In this document: positions 17,419-26,293 of the stretch, in pieces
How positions within the stretch are numbered: position 1 is the first letter of the stretch
How the letters are laid out: each line of letters starts with the position of its first letter
Origin: JADJNW01 sp964517145
GTDB taxonomy: Bacteria; Bacteroidota; Bacteroidia; Chitinophagales; Saprospiraceae
Direction of reading: 5' to 3'
Assembly: GCA_964517145.1 (NCBI GenBank)
Contig: CAZFBN010000001.1
Span: 40,838 to 104,837, forward strand
Length of the DNA: 64,000 nucleotides
The notes under the pieces: model-generated
Databases searched by the model: none
What the model saw: only the letters and a program-made list of their open reading frames with translations
Told to the model about the DNA's origin: nothing
Position numbers and translations under genes: made by a program

Positions 17419-18018
17419 ATGAAACACCTATTAATCTTAATTCTTTTCTTTCTGTCTATCAGTGTGTTACAAGCACAAGGTTATAAAAAATTGTTCAATG
17501 GTAAAGATTTGAGCGGATGGACGCCCCACGGCACCGAAAAATGGTACGTGGACAAAGGAACGCTCGTATGCGAAAGTGGTCCTGACAAGCAGTACGGTTA
17601 CCTTTCTACGAATAAAGAATATCATAATTTTATTTTAGAATTACAATTTAAATTGGAAGCCAACGGCAATAGCGGCGTGTTTATTCGTTCGGGCATCGAA
17701 GGCGTAAAAATTAGCGGTTGGCAGGTGGAGGTAGCGCCTCCCAATCAGCACACGGGCGGCATTTATGAATCCTACGGACGCGGCTGGCTCATTCAACCCG
17801 ACGCAGAGGCTGAAAAAGCTTTGAAAGCAACGGATTGGAACAAGATGAAGATTCAAATAATAGACGATCAGATCACGACCTGGCTGAATGGCAAGCAAAT
17901 GGTCACTTTGAAAGACGAAAAAATCGGTCAGGGCAGGGGCTTTATTGCATTACAAATCCACGATGGCGGCGGCATTAAAGTGCGCTGGAAGAAAATACGC
18001 ATTAAAGAAGTGCATTAA
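17419..18018 (+). CDS. DUF1080 (3-keto-disaccharide hydrolase-like) secreted protein
   Basis: The product has 199 residues with a cleavable signal peptide (MKHLLILILFFLSISVLQAQ) rather than a lipobox. Family features are KKLFNGKDLSGWTPHG, YLSTNKEYHNFILELQFK, NSGVFIRSG, WQVEVAPPNQHTGGIYESYGRGW, TTWLNGKQMVTLKD and IALQIHDGGGIKVRWKKIRIKE. It is shorter than the lipoprotein at 1242-1934 and belongs to a different subgroup. Probably a periplasmic keto-glycoside hydrolase; it stands alone, with 75 nt before the carotenoid gene. Confidence 0.85.
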   Translation: MKHLLILILFFLSISVLQAQGYKKLFNGKDLSGWTPHGTEKWYVDKGTLVCESGPDKQYGYLSTNKEYHNFILELQFKLEANGNSGVFIRSGIEGVKISGWQVEVAPPNQHTGGIYESYGRGWLIQPDAEAEKALKATDWNKMKIQIIDDQITTWLNGKQMVTLKDEKIGQGRGFIALQIHDGGGIKVRWKKIRIKEVH

Positions 18019-18093
18019 AATATTCCGCCATTTAATTTATAAAAAACCTTCTTGCTACATCTTTGTTTACCTCGTCGAACAAAACTAGAACGG

Positions 18094-19551
18094 TTGAAAA
18101 TCGGAATCATCGGTGCAGGCATCGCTGGGCTGGCAGCAGCAGTACGCATGGCAAATCGAGGGTACGAAGTGGACGTATTTGAGGCAAACGGCTTTCCAGG
18201 TGGCAAATTGTCAGAGTTTCAAATCAATGGTTATCGTTTTGACGCGGGACCTTCCTTGTTGACCATGCCTCAATACGTAGATGAATTGTTTTCATTGGTA
18301 GGGCTCGATCCACATTTACATTTTGAGTACAAACGCTTACCTATTATTTGCAATTATTTTTGGGAAGATGGCACACGACTACACGCATTTGCCGATAAGG
18401 ACGCATTTGCAAAAGAAATTGAACAAAAACTGGGCATCCCATCGGAACGCTTAGAAAAACTGCAAGCAGATAGCCGTCGAAAATATGAATTGACTGGGCG
18501 CATCTTTTTAGAAAAATCATTACATCGGCTCGACACCTGGCTACATCAAAGCGTTGCCAAAGTGCTTTTTCTTATTCCCACACTGGATATTTTCACCACA
18601 TTAAATACTGTAAATGAGCGGCTTGCAAAACATCCAAAGCTTGTGCAATTGTTTAATCGCTACGCTACATATAACGGATCGAACCCATATAAAGCGCCGG
18701 GTTTATTGAGCATCATTCCCCATTTTGAATATCATATCGGCGCATTTTACCCTAAAGGTGGCATGTATCATATTACAAAAACGATTTTCGGATTAGCACA
18801 ACAGTTGGGCGTACGTTTTCATTTTAATACCAAAGTGGAAGCGATTGAAGTCAAAAACAGCAAAGCGATTGGTTTGACAATCAATGGAAACATGCAATAC
18901 TTTGACCGTATTATCAGTAATATGGATATTTTTCAGGTATATAAAAAATTGTTGCCGAAGGAGAAACACCCCAATCGAATTTTAAACCAACAAAAATCTA
19001 CCTCCGCCTTAATTTTTTATTGGGGCATCAAAAAAAACTTTCCTGAGCTGGATTTGCATAATATTTTATTTAGCGATGATTATAAAAAAGAATTCGATTA
19101 TTTAGAAGCAGGGAAAATTTATAATGATCCTACAATTTATATTAATATCACATCAAAATATACGCCAGAAGATGCACCCACAGGCTGCGAAAATTGGTTT
19201 ATTATGATAAATGTCCCCCACAATTCTGGTCAGGACTGGGATGCACACATTGCAGAAGCGCGTCAAAATATTATCCAAAAATTAAATCGAATTTTAAAAA
19301 CAAATATTGCAGAACTAATTGATTGTGAAGAACTTTTAGAGCCACGCACCATCGAAAGTCGCACTGCTTCCCACCTGGGCGCGCTGTACGGCACCAGCAG
19401 CAACAATCGTATGGCAGCATTTCTGCGGCATCCTAATTTTTCGCGACGTATTCAAAACCTGTATTTCTGTGGTGGCAGTGTACATCCAGGCGGCGGCATT
19501 CCGTTGGCTTTGCTGTCGGCTAAAATCGTAGATGATGTAATGCACCTATAA
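18094..19551 (+). CDS. crtD: CrtI/CrtD-family carotenoid desaturase
   Basis: FAD-dependent carotenoid desaturase of 485 residues. I place the start at the TTG at 18094 so the protein opens with the nucleotide-binding fold MKIGIIGAGIAGLAAAVRMA, followed by VDVFEANGFPGGKL. A TTG at 18052 is the only longer alternative and no ATG is suitable. The C-terminal block NLYFCGGSVHPGGGIPLALL is the second FAD motif of CrtI/CrtD proteins. Being followed by a CruF-like hydratase and a CrtZ-like hydroxylase, without phytoene synthase or cyclase, it is more likely the 3',4'-desaturase CrtD than phytoene desaturase CrtI. That choice is inference. Confidence 0.8.
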   Translation: MKIGIIGAGIAGLAAAVRMANRGYEVDVFEANGFPGGKLSEFQINGYRFDAGPSLLTMPQYVDELFSLVGLDPHLHFEYKRLPIICNYFWEDGTRLHAFADKDAFAKEIEQKLGIPSERLEKLQADSRRKYELTGRIFLEKSLHRLDTWLHQSVAKVLFLIPTLDIFTTLNTVNERLAKHPKLVQLFNRYATYNGSNPYKAPGLLSIIPHFEYHIGAFYPKGGMYHITKTIFGLAQQLGVRFHFNTKVEAIEVKNSKAIGLTINGNMQYFDRIISNMDIFQVYKKLLPKEKHPNRILNQQKSTSALIFYWGIKKNFPELDLHNILFSDDYKKEFDYLEAGKIYNDPTIYINITSKYTPEDAPTGCENWFIMINVPHNSGQDWDAHIAEARQNIIQKLNRILKTNIAELIDCEELLEPRTIESRTASHLGALYGTSSNNRMAAFLRHPNFSRRIQNLYFCGGSVHPGGGIPLALLSAKIVDDVMHL

Positions 19552-19712
19552 ATAACGTTGATAGTTTTAAAAACCAACGAACGATGCGAATCAAGGGTTG
19601 CTTTTTTAAAAATTTGATTATCAAATTTGTACACTTTTGGTTATTGACTATTAAGCTGCTAGACCACTTATTATTAAATCTTTATTACAGCATAGTAAAC
19701 TAAATTATTACA

Positions 19713-20381
19713 ATGATTACGGGTTCCGTTTCAAGATTAAGTACCAAAATTTCCACAGAAGGCATTGCGATTATTACTTTGCTTATTTTGTATTTAGTTG
19801 GAATTGTAGGCATTACACAAAACGTTCATCCTGAATTTATTTTACTTACACCGCTTAATTTGCTACTTTCTTTCCTGATTGTGATAGCATTTCATCCTTA
19901 CAAAAAAGACTATAAATTTTCTTTATTCTTAATTTTCAGCTATTTAGTCGGCTTTGGTGCAGAACTTTACGGAGTGCAAACAGGATTACTTTTTGGAGAA
20001 TATGCCTATGGACGTGTATTGGGACCTAAAATTTGGGGTACGCCCTTAATCATCGGCGTAAATTGGATGCTGCTTTGCTATGCCACAGGTGTAACAACAA
20101 ATCATATTTTTCCCAAAACCGCTTGGTTCTTAAAAGGCATCATTGCAGCATTGCTGATGGTTGGGTTGGACATTTTGATCGAACCCGTTGCCATACGATA
20201 CGATTTTTGGTCGTGGGCGCAAGGCGAACCGCCGCTGCAAAATTACTTAGGTTGGTTTTTGGTATCACTACCATTATTGCTTACTTTTGTTAAAATGTAC
20301 GGCACCCTTAGAAACAAAGTCGCGCTTGCTTTGTTTGTATTACAAATTTTGTTTTTTGCTATGCTGAATATCATGGATTGA
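19713..20381 (+). CDS. cruF: CruF-like carotenoid 1',2'-hydratase (carotenoid biosynthesis membrane protein)
   Basis: A 222-residue, about seven-helix membrane protein of the family formerly called DUF422, which includes the C-1',2'-hydratase CruF. Characteristic parts are GFGAELYGVQTGLLFGEYAYGRVLGPKIWGTPLIIGVNW and MVGLDILIEPVAIRYDFWSW. It adds water to the psi end of carotenes in the cytoplasmic membrane. It lies 161 nt after the desaturase and 63 nt before the hydroxylase, and together the three match the last steps to saproxanthin-type pigments. Symbol assigned by family and context. Confidence 0.78.
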   Translation: MITGSVSRLSTKISTEGIAIITLLILYLVGIVGITQNVHPEFILLTPLNLLLSFLIVIAFHPYKKDYKFSLFLIFSYLVGFGAELYGVQTGLLFGEYAYGRVLGPKIWGTPLIIGVNWMLLCYATGVTTNHIFPKTAWFLKGIIAALLMVGLDILIEPVAIRYDFWSWAQGEPPLQNYLGWFLVSLPLLLTFVKMYGTLRNKVALALFVLQILFFAMLNIMD

Positions 20382-20444
20382 CTAATTTTTTATACTTGGA
20401 AATAAATAAAGCGTTCGTTGTACGTTTCATAAAAATGTAGATAC

Positions 20445-20933
20445 ATGCAAGCACTTTTTTATATTTTTGTAACGCTGGCGGCGGTCGCCGGAATGGAGTT
20501 TGTGGCATGGGCAGCACATAAGTACCTGATGCACGGGCTGTTATGGAGTTGGCATGAAGATCATCACAAGCCGCATCACGAAAAAGAAGGCTTTTTTGAA
20601 AAGAATGATCGATTCTTTCTGGTATTTGCCATTCCAAGTATGATTTGTTACATCATTGGTTCTCTGGTGCCAGAGTATCGCTGGGCATTTTTTGTGGGCG
20701 TCGGCATTTCCATTTATGGCTTGATTTATTTCCTAATCCATGACGTGTATATTCACCGCCGGTTCAAATGGTTCACACAATTAGATAATAAATACTCTCG
20801 CGCTATCCTGCGCGCGCACGGAGCGCACCACGCCAAGCACACCAAGGAAGACGGCGAATCCTTTGGCTTGCTCGTTGTCAATCCTAAATATTTCAAGAAG
20901 CGCAGCGAATGGGCGAAGAAGGCAGAAAGTTGA
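20445..20933 (+). CDS. crtZ: CrtZ-like beta-carotene 3-hydroxylase
   Basis: A 162-residue non-haem di-iron membrane hydroxylase of the fatty-acid-hydroxylase superfamily. The histidine clusters are visible: HKYLMH (25-30), HEDHHKPHH (37-45), HDVYIHRRF, and HGAHHAKH near the C-terminus. These are the CrtZ iron ligands, and CrtZ adds a 3-hydroxyl to beta-ionone rings. The last gene of the carotenoid set; the length is normal for CrtZ. Confidence 0.88.
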   Translation: MQALFYIFVTLAAVAGMEFVAWAAHKYLMHGLLWSWHEDHHKPHHEKEGFFEKNDRFFLVFAIPSMICYIIGSLVPEYRWAFFVGVGISIYGLIYFLIHDVYIHRRFKWFTQLDNKYSRAILRAHGAHHAKHTKEDGESFGLLVVNPKYFKKRSEWAKKAES

Positions 20934-21009
20934 TGCCCTGAAAAGTTGATAGATTGATGCAGACGACGTACTTTTGCATATTAGCATCAACCTATAAACG
21001 ACAACGGAT

Positions 21010-21579
21010 TTGGAAGGCAAATTACTCGACCGGCTGGGGCAAAGTTTTAAGGTAGAAATGCCAAAAGCGGACACGCTGGACGGCTATTTGGATAAACTAT
21101 TGCCCATTGTGAAGCCCTGGAGTGAGGATTTGCGGGAAGAAAAATTTTTCTTGGGCAGACCTTGGGCTGAAAAACAAGACAGTGATACTTTCCACCAAGC
21201 GGTGCTGCATTTTTTTAATCCTGATGGGGAATATATCAAATCTACAGATGGCGACCTCGAACTTGGCAAATGGCGCAGCATTCCAGGTAATAAATTTATG
21301 ATAATCAACGAATTGGACGAAGATGCCCTGGAAATGAAAGGGCAATTGTATGATCTTTCCTTCCTCGATGGGCAATTTTTTATTCTCAAAAAACACGGCG
21401 ACCACGCCCGCCTTAGCAATCGCAAATATTTTATGATGGTGACAGAAAGCTTGAGCCGCATGGAGTGGCGCGATTTGATGGAAGTGTTATTTAGAAAATC
21501 ACAAAGCAATGTCAGTTTTTACATCCTCATTACCATCGCGGTGCTCTTTGCATTGGCGATTCTTCTTTTGTTGAGGTAG
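21010..21579 (+). CDS. Tail-anchored hypothetical protein
   Basis: A 189-residue protein starting at a TTG (21010) with the sequence MEGKLLDRLGQSFKVEMP. It has a soluble cytoplasmic part and a single strongly hydrophobic helix at the extreme C-terminus (about residues 167-188, FYILITIAVLFALAILLLLR), so it should be inserted as a tail anchor. I do not recognise the family. It lies 76 nt after crtZ and converges with the transglutaminase-like gene, whose stop is 13 nt away. A role in pigment formation cannot be claimed. Confidence 0.7.
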   Translation: MEGKLLDRLGQSFKVEMPKADTLDGYLDKLLPIVKPWSEDLREEKFFLGRPWAEKQDSDTFHQAVLHFFNPDGEYIKSTDGDLELGKWRSIPGNKFMIINELDEDALEMKGQLYDLSFLDGQFFILKKHGDHARLSNRKYFMMVTESLSRMEWRDLMEVLFRKSQSNVSFYILITIAVLFALAILLLLR

Positions 21580-21592
21580 CATGCTTATACTT

Positions 21593-23524
21593 TTATTTCT
21601 CCAACTGCTGCTGCATTTCCCTAACTTGATCGATCGATTCGATCAGGTAGGTTTTGGTATTTACATTATCGCCTGTTAATTTTAAAGCTTGACTATAATA
21701 TTCCAGCACTTTATTACTTGCTTCCAATAAATTTTTCTTCTGGACACTGAATTCCGCAGGCTTTTTGATACTGCTGTTCCAGTCATTCACTAAATGATTT
21801 CTTTTTATATCGCCCACGCAAATAAAGGTATTGCTTCGCAGCGTCTGCAATTGCCGGTTCATTGCATCAAGATTTTCACCTTTGGGCACTTTTTTTAAAA
21901 AATCAGCCGCCGTTTGCGCAAAATCATTACATTTTAAATAAGCAGTTATCATTTCATCTGCCATTTTTTTATTCAGCAAATCAGGATTGTCCCACTGCCG
22001 TTGGTACTTTTTATGCAATGAAAATTGGTAAACATAGCCACGATCAGTAAAAAAATTTGCTTTTATCAAAGGATATTCCTCCATAAAAGAACGCCCCATC
22101 AAAGACATGGAATCCCCTGCCAACACCGCTTGCACCAACTCAAGCATCTTTTGGTAAGTCGCCTCTCCCCGATCCAAGCGTGCCGCCAATGCCGCCAGTT
22201 CTGCCTCACTCATTTCATCGGACAAGTCTAAAATCATACCATCTGCTTTCGCTAAATAATTGTACAGCAATGCCTTATGCAATTTCACCTGATCCAAAGC
22301 CTTTTTATAAAGATCCGCTGTTTGGCGGGCATACACCAACTCCGCATTCGAGAAATACTGCTGCGCGATTTGCGCATCTGCATACATGGCAGCATAAAAC
22401 GCGTCCGACGCATTTTTGGAGCTCCCGTCCAGGATGTCATATCTTTTGATCACTTTCCACACTTGCACCAAGCCGCGCAGGTAATCCAACTCTGCCCGCA
22501 ACAATTCTTCCTGTGTTGCATCTTCCAGTAATTTTTCATCTTCAACTTGCGAATCATAATATCGACTTTTTTGTAATAATATTTCCGCATTGTCCAATTG
22601 CGAGAATAACTGAATGGTATCCAAAGGTTTATTAGAATCATCCAGCGATTCTAAAATTTGCTCCTCACTATTGTAATAAATCCGCACCGCCTGGTTGTAA
22701 AAATGATTGCTCAAACGCGCCAATGCCAAGGCATTTTTAGGATTGTAATGCAAAATCCGCTCGCTGGCGCTCAAAATGCGCTGGAGCGAATCCTGCTGAA
22801 ACCAGCGTTGAATAGAGTCCTGATATACAAAGGGTTGCGTGGGAATCTCCCTAACTCTTGCCGACAACGGCACAGCGCTCAAATTGCAAAACTCCTGGTC
22901 CGTGAGGGGGTTTGGCAGCAATTGCCAAATGGGGTCATCCGGCAAATGCGATTGGATCATCTTTTCCGCGGGCACCAGAAAAAACGCCTCTTGATACTCG
23001 CGCACAAAGCGCCTCGTCCAATAATCGGCGTAACCCGAACCCCAGGTAGGATCACTCAAATACCATTGCCCTTCTATTTGCACAGCATTCCAGGCATGCC
23101 CCACATCCGCCACCGTGCCGTCTTCTTCCTTCACCACGCCTGTCACCAGTTCCGCGGGTAAGCCCACCGCATCGCACAGAGCTTTGTACAAATTGGCGAA
23201 GCCCTCGCACACCGCCGTTCGATTTTTTAAAACCTGCTCCGCCTGCTGCTGCCATTTATTTTTGGGCGTACCAAGCCAACCGTTGTGCACCGTAGTGTCG
23301 CTGTATGTAATATGATGCGTCATCCAGGTGTAAATGGCACGCGCTTTTTCCAAATCATCTTTTGCAGAAGCAGCTAGGTAAGCCGCCAATTGAGTGATAG
23401 AGCGCATGTCCGCCTCTGGCGTTTCGATGGCGCGTTTGTCAATGGCGCGATAATTTTTTTGCGCCTGAAGTGAAATATTGACGGACAATATGATAAAAAA
23501 TATGAATAATCCGTTCCTAATCAT
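21593..23524 (-). CDS. Secreted transglutaminase-like protein with helical C-terminus
   Basis: A 643-residue exported protein (signal ends about SLQAQ, residue 22). Residues about 45-165 form a transglutaminase-like cysteine peptidase core: Cys106 in NRTAVCEGFANLYKALC, His143 in GHAWNAV and Asp158 in LSDPTWGSG form the triad. The remaining 450 residues are helical with scattered TPR-like pairs (NALALARLSNHFYNQAV), possibly for partner binding. Such proteins act on peptides or peptidoglycan-linked substrates in the periplasm; the substrate here is unknown. Single gene, convergent with its left neighbour. Confidence 0.85.
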   Translation of the reverse strand: MIRNGLFIFFIILSVNISLQAQKNYRAIDKRAIETPEADMRSITQLAAYLAASAKDDLEKARAIYTWMTHHITYSDTTVHNGWLGTPKNKWQQQAEQVLKNRTAVCEGFANLYKALCDAVGLPAELVTGVVKEEDGTVADVGHAWNAVQIEGQWYLSDPTWGSGYADYWTRRFVREYQEAFFLVPAEKMIQSHLPDDPIWQLLPNPLTDQEFCNLSAVPLSARVREIPTQPFVYQDSIQRWFQQDSLQRILSASERILHYNPKNALALARLSNHFYNQAVRIYYNSEEQILESLDDSNKPLDTIQLFSQLDNAEILLQKSRYYDSQVEDEKLLEDATQEELLRAELDYLRGLVQVWKVIKRYDILDGSSKNASDAFYAAMYADAQIAQQYFSNAELVYARQTADLYKKALDQVKLHKALLYNYLAKADGMILDLSDEMSEAELAALAARLDRGEATYQKMLELVQAVLAGDSMSLMGRSFMEEYPLIKANFFTDRGYVYQFSLHKKYQRQWDNPDLLNKKMADEMITAYLKCNDFAQTAADFLKKVPKGENLDAMNRQLQTLRSNTFICVGDIKRNHLVNDWNSSIKKPAEFSVQKKNLLEASNKVLEYYSQALKLTGDNVNTKTYLIESIDQVREMQQQLEK

Positions 23525-23862
23525 TGGACTTTATTAAAATGTAAGATTTAAATTATTAAAACATCATGCAAGCTTATTATTTTAAACTGCATTTTTATTA
23601 AAACGCCTTTTATAAAGATAGAATTATTCCAAAGTTTTGAAAAAAATAAAAGTGTTTCAATTTGTAATTATGGCTATTTCTTTTATTCTTTATCTTTAGC
23701 ATTTACGAAGCAAAGTAATGTATTTAAACGAAGACAAAATGTTAATAATATATTGGTTTTCAGATACTTAAAATTATCAACTATAAAAACGCCCAGCTAC
23801 TCAATTATAAAAATTATTCAATTGTATAGGGTATATTTATTCAACTAAAATCCATATTCACA
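23525..23862. other. AT-rich divergent spacer
   Basis: About 340 nt between divergent genes. No ORF, RNA gene or convincing hairpin is seen. A TATCTTTA at 23691-23698 resembles a -7 box but lacks a correctly spaced TTTG. Confidence 0.5.
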
Positions 23863-25308
23863 ATGCAAAAGTTATTTTTTATACTGCTTGTAACAATTAG
23901 TTATTACACCTGCAAAACCATTCCATCAGAAAAAAAAGTTCCCAAAAACGCCGTGCTACCCACCGAGCAGCAGGCGCGCTATCAAGCACAAGAATTAATC
24001 GGTTTTATTCACTTCACCATTAACACTTTTACAGACAAAGAATGGGGCTTCGGCGACGAAAGCCCAGCGCTTTTCAATCCTACTCAACTCAACGTAGAAC
24101 AATGGGTTGTGACGGCTAAAGCCGCCGGTTTCAAACAATTGATCCTTACTGCCAAGCACCACGACGGCTTTTGCCTTTGGCCCAGTCGCTACACGGAGCA
24201 TTCCATCAAAAAAAGTCCGTATAAAAATGGGCAAGGTGATGTTGTAAAAGAATTTACAGCGGCTTGCAAAAAATATAATATGAAAGCCGGTTTGTATTTG
24301 TCTCCTTGGGATAGAAATCATGCCAGCTACGGCAAACCCGAATACATTATTTACTATCGCAATCAATTGACGGAATTGCTTACCAATTATGGTGAAATTG
24401 CAGAATTTTGGGTGGATGGCGCTAATGGCGGCACTGGGTATTACGGGGGTGCCAATGAAGAACGCGTGATTGACCGCAGGACGTATTATGATTGGGACGG
24501 GACTTTTCGTTTAGCTAAAAAATTACAGCCCAATCTCCTCATCTTTTCTGACGCAGGACCTGACACACATTGGATTGGTAATGAAAAAGGCTTTGCGGGG
24601 GAAACTTTTTGGTCTATGATGGATTTAAATCGCGTGTATATCGGCACGCCCGAAACGGATTATTTGAATACCGGCGATCCTAACGGCACTTCCTGGGTGG
24701 TGGGTCAATGCGATGTGTCCATTCGTCCTGGTTGGTTTTATCATGCCAAAGAAGACGCAGAAGTAAAAACGCCGCAGCAATTGGTAGATATTTATTACAA
24801 ATCAGTGGGTAGAAACGCCATTTTATTACTCAATATTCCACCCGACCGACGCGGTTTATTGCATGAAACGGATGTCAAAAACCTTTTGGAGTTTCGTGCC
24901 ATCCTAGATGAAACGTTTAAAACCAATCTTGCTAAAAATGCGAAAGTTCAGGTAAATACTGGCGTTGGCGCAAATAAAATTTTAGATGACGTTGATGCCT
25001 CTTTTTGGATTGCCGATCTCAATGCCCGCTCCGCTGATATTATCATTGAACTCCATCAACCGACTACTTTTAATCGAATTTTATTGCAAGAACCCATCCG
25101 GCTGGGGCAGCGCATTAGCAAATTTAAACTACAAGCTGAAGTCAACGGCAATTGGCAAAATATTGCTCAAGGCACTACCATCGGGTACAAGCGTTTATTG
25201 CGTGTAGATGCAGTGATTACTACCAAAATAAAAATTCAACTATTGGAAGCCAACAATACTCCCGCTCTTTCAAATTTTGCTTTATTTAAAGCAGCCGATA
25301 AAGAATAA
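23863..25308 (+). CDS. GH29 alpha-L-fucosidase-like lipoprotein
   Basis: GH29 enzymes release alpha-linked fucose. The 481-residue product starts with a lipoprotein signal (lipid Cys17 in ISYYTC). The TIM-barrel domain shows FIHFTINTFTDKEWG, ILTAKHHDGFCLWPS, GLYLSPWDRN and FWVDGANGG, where Asp185 is the expected nucleophile; INIPPDRRGLL closes the domain. A C-terminal beta-sandwich of discoidin type starts at about residue 350 (NTGVGANKILDDVDASFWIAD). The acid/base residue is not conserved in position in this family and I do not assign it. With the GH16 and DUF1080 genes it points to use of algal or matrix polysaccharides. Confidence 0.88.
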   Translation: MQKLFFILLVTISYYTCKTIPSEKKVPKNAVLPTEQQARYQAQELIGFIHFTINTFTDKEWGFGDESPALFNPTQLNVEQWVVTAKAAGFKQLILTAKHHDGFCLWPSRYTEHSIKKSPYKNGQGDVVKEFTAACKKYNMKAGLYLSPWDRNHASYGKPEYIIYYRNQLTELLTNYGEIAEFWVDGANGGTGYYGGANEERVIDRRTYYDWDGTFRLAKKLQPNLLIFSDAGPDTHWIGNEKGFAGETFWSMMDLNRVYIGTPETDYLNTGDPNGTSWVVGQCDVSIRPGWFYHAKEDAEVKTPQQLVDIYYKSVGRNAILLLNIPPDRRGLLHETDVKNLLEFRAILDETFKTNLAKNAKVQVNTGVGANKILDDVDASFWIADLNARSADIIIELHQPTTFNRILLQEPIRLGQRISKFKLQAEVNGNWQNIAQGTTIGYKRLLRVDAVITTKIKIQLLEANNTPALSNFALFKAADKE

Positions 25309-25369
25309 AGCTTGGTATATTTTATCTAAACCGTATTTTTTTATCTTTACGTCTTTCTTTACAAAATAA

Positions 25370-26248
25370 ATGGTAATGATAAAAACTTATATCACTTTAG
25401 CAACGGTAGCTATGCTAAGTTTTGTTGCCTGCAAACAACAGCCCAAAACGGACACCAAAGCACCCGAAGCAAAGACTTTTCGCAACAAAATTGGCGTGCA
25501 ATTGTATAGCCTGCGCGATCAGGTTGCTCAAGATTTGGACCAAGCACTGGCATACGTGCAGGAGCAGGGCATCACCGACGTGGAGCTTGCCGGTACCGCT
25601 GGGCTGAGTGCTGAACAATTCAAAGCTAAACTCGATCAGTATGGATTGAAGCCGTCCAGTGCACACTATGGCATGAGCGTGCTGCGCGATAGCATGGATT
25701 GGGTCATTGCGCAGGCAAAAGTGTTGGGTGTACAATACGTGGGCACTGCCTGGATCGAGCACAAAGCCGACACCATTACCTTTGCTGAAATGCAGGAAGC
25801 CGTGCGTGTTTTCAATGAGGCTGGTAAAAAGCTAAAAGACAATGGCTTTCAGTTTTTTTACCATGTGCATGGTTTTGAATTTGTACCGTACGAAAGCGGC
25901 ACGTATTTTGATTATTTGTACAATAACACCGATCTGCAAAATGTGATGTTTGAAGAAGACGTTTTTTGGGTCACTCATGGCGGACAAGACCCAGTGGCTT
26001 TTTTGAAAAAATATGGCAGCCGCATTCCCCTGCTACACGTGAAAGACATGGATAAAAGTGTAGTGGGCAACCTCACCGGACACGAAGACGTGAAAATGGA
26101 CGTGCCCTGGGGTACGGGTAAAATAGACATCAAAGGCGTGCTTCAGCTCGGCGCTGAAATGGGCGTGCAGCATTACTTCCTCGAAGATGAGTCGCCCACC
26201 GTGCTTACGCAAATACCGCAGAGTTTAAAATTTGCAGAAGGGTTTTAA
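25370..26248 (+). CDS. Xylose-isomerase-like TIM-barrel lipoprotein (sugar epimerase/isomerase family)
   Basis: The 292-residue product begins with a lipoprotein signal (MLSFVACKQQP, Cys21), followed by the AP-endonuclease-2/xylose-isomerase fold: NKIGVQLYSLRDQVAQDLDQAL, ITDVELAG, KPSSAHYGM, FFYHVHGFEF, VMFEEDVFWVTHGGQDP, RIPLLHVKDMD and YFLEDESP. The His, Glu and Asp residues of these blocks are the usual metal ligands. Such secreted members are often found with DUF1080 proteins and oxidoreductases in 3-keto-sugar handling. It follows the fucosidase by 61 nt. A 13-bp hairpin 8 nt after the stop probably ends the transcript. Confidence 0.83.
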   Translation: MVMIKTYITLATVAMLSFVACKQQPKTDTKAPEAKTFRNKIGVQLYSLRDQVAQDLDQALAYVQEQGITDVELAGTAGLSAEQFKAKLDQYGLKPSSAHYGMSVLRDSMDWVIAQAKVLGVQYVGTAWIEHKADTITFAEMQEAVRVFNEAGKKLKDNGFQFFYHVHGFEFVPYESGTYFDYLYNNTDLQNVMFEEDVFWVTHGGQDPVAFLKKYGSRIPLLHVKDMDKSVVGNLTGHEDVKMDVPWGTGKIDIKGVLQLGAEMGVQHYFLEDESPTVLTQIPQSLKFAEGF

Positions 26249-26256
26249 AACTAATT

Positions 26257-26293
26257 CAAGCGGACAGGCAATGCGCATGCGCCTGTCCGCTTG
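26257..26293 (+). terminator. 13-bp perfect hairpin after the TIM-barrel gene
   Basis: CAAGCGGACAGGC at 26257-26269 pairs perfectly with 26281-26293; the loop itself contains the palindrome ATGCGCAT. There is no T-run, and the 21-nt array begins immediately after, so it may also mark the array edge. Confidence 0.5.

Noticed and set aside
23661..23698. Promoter for the fucosidase gene (TTTG and TATCTTTA)
   Set aside because: Spacing of 26 nt and an imperfect -7 box.
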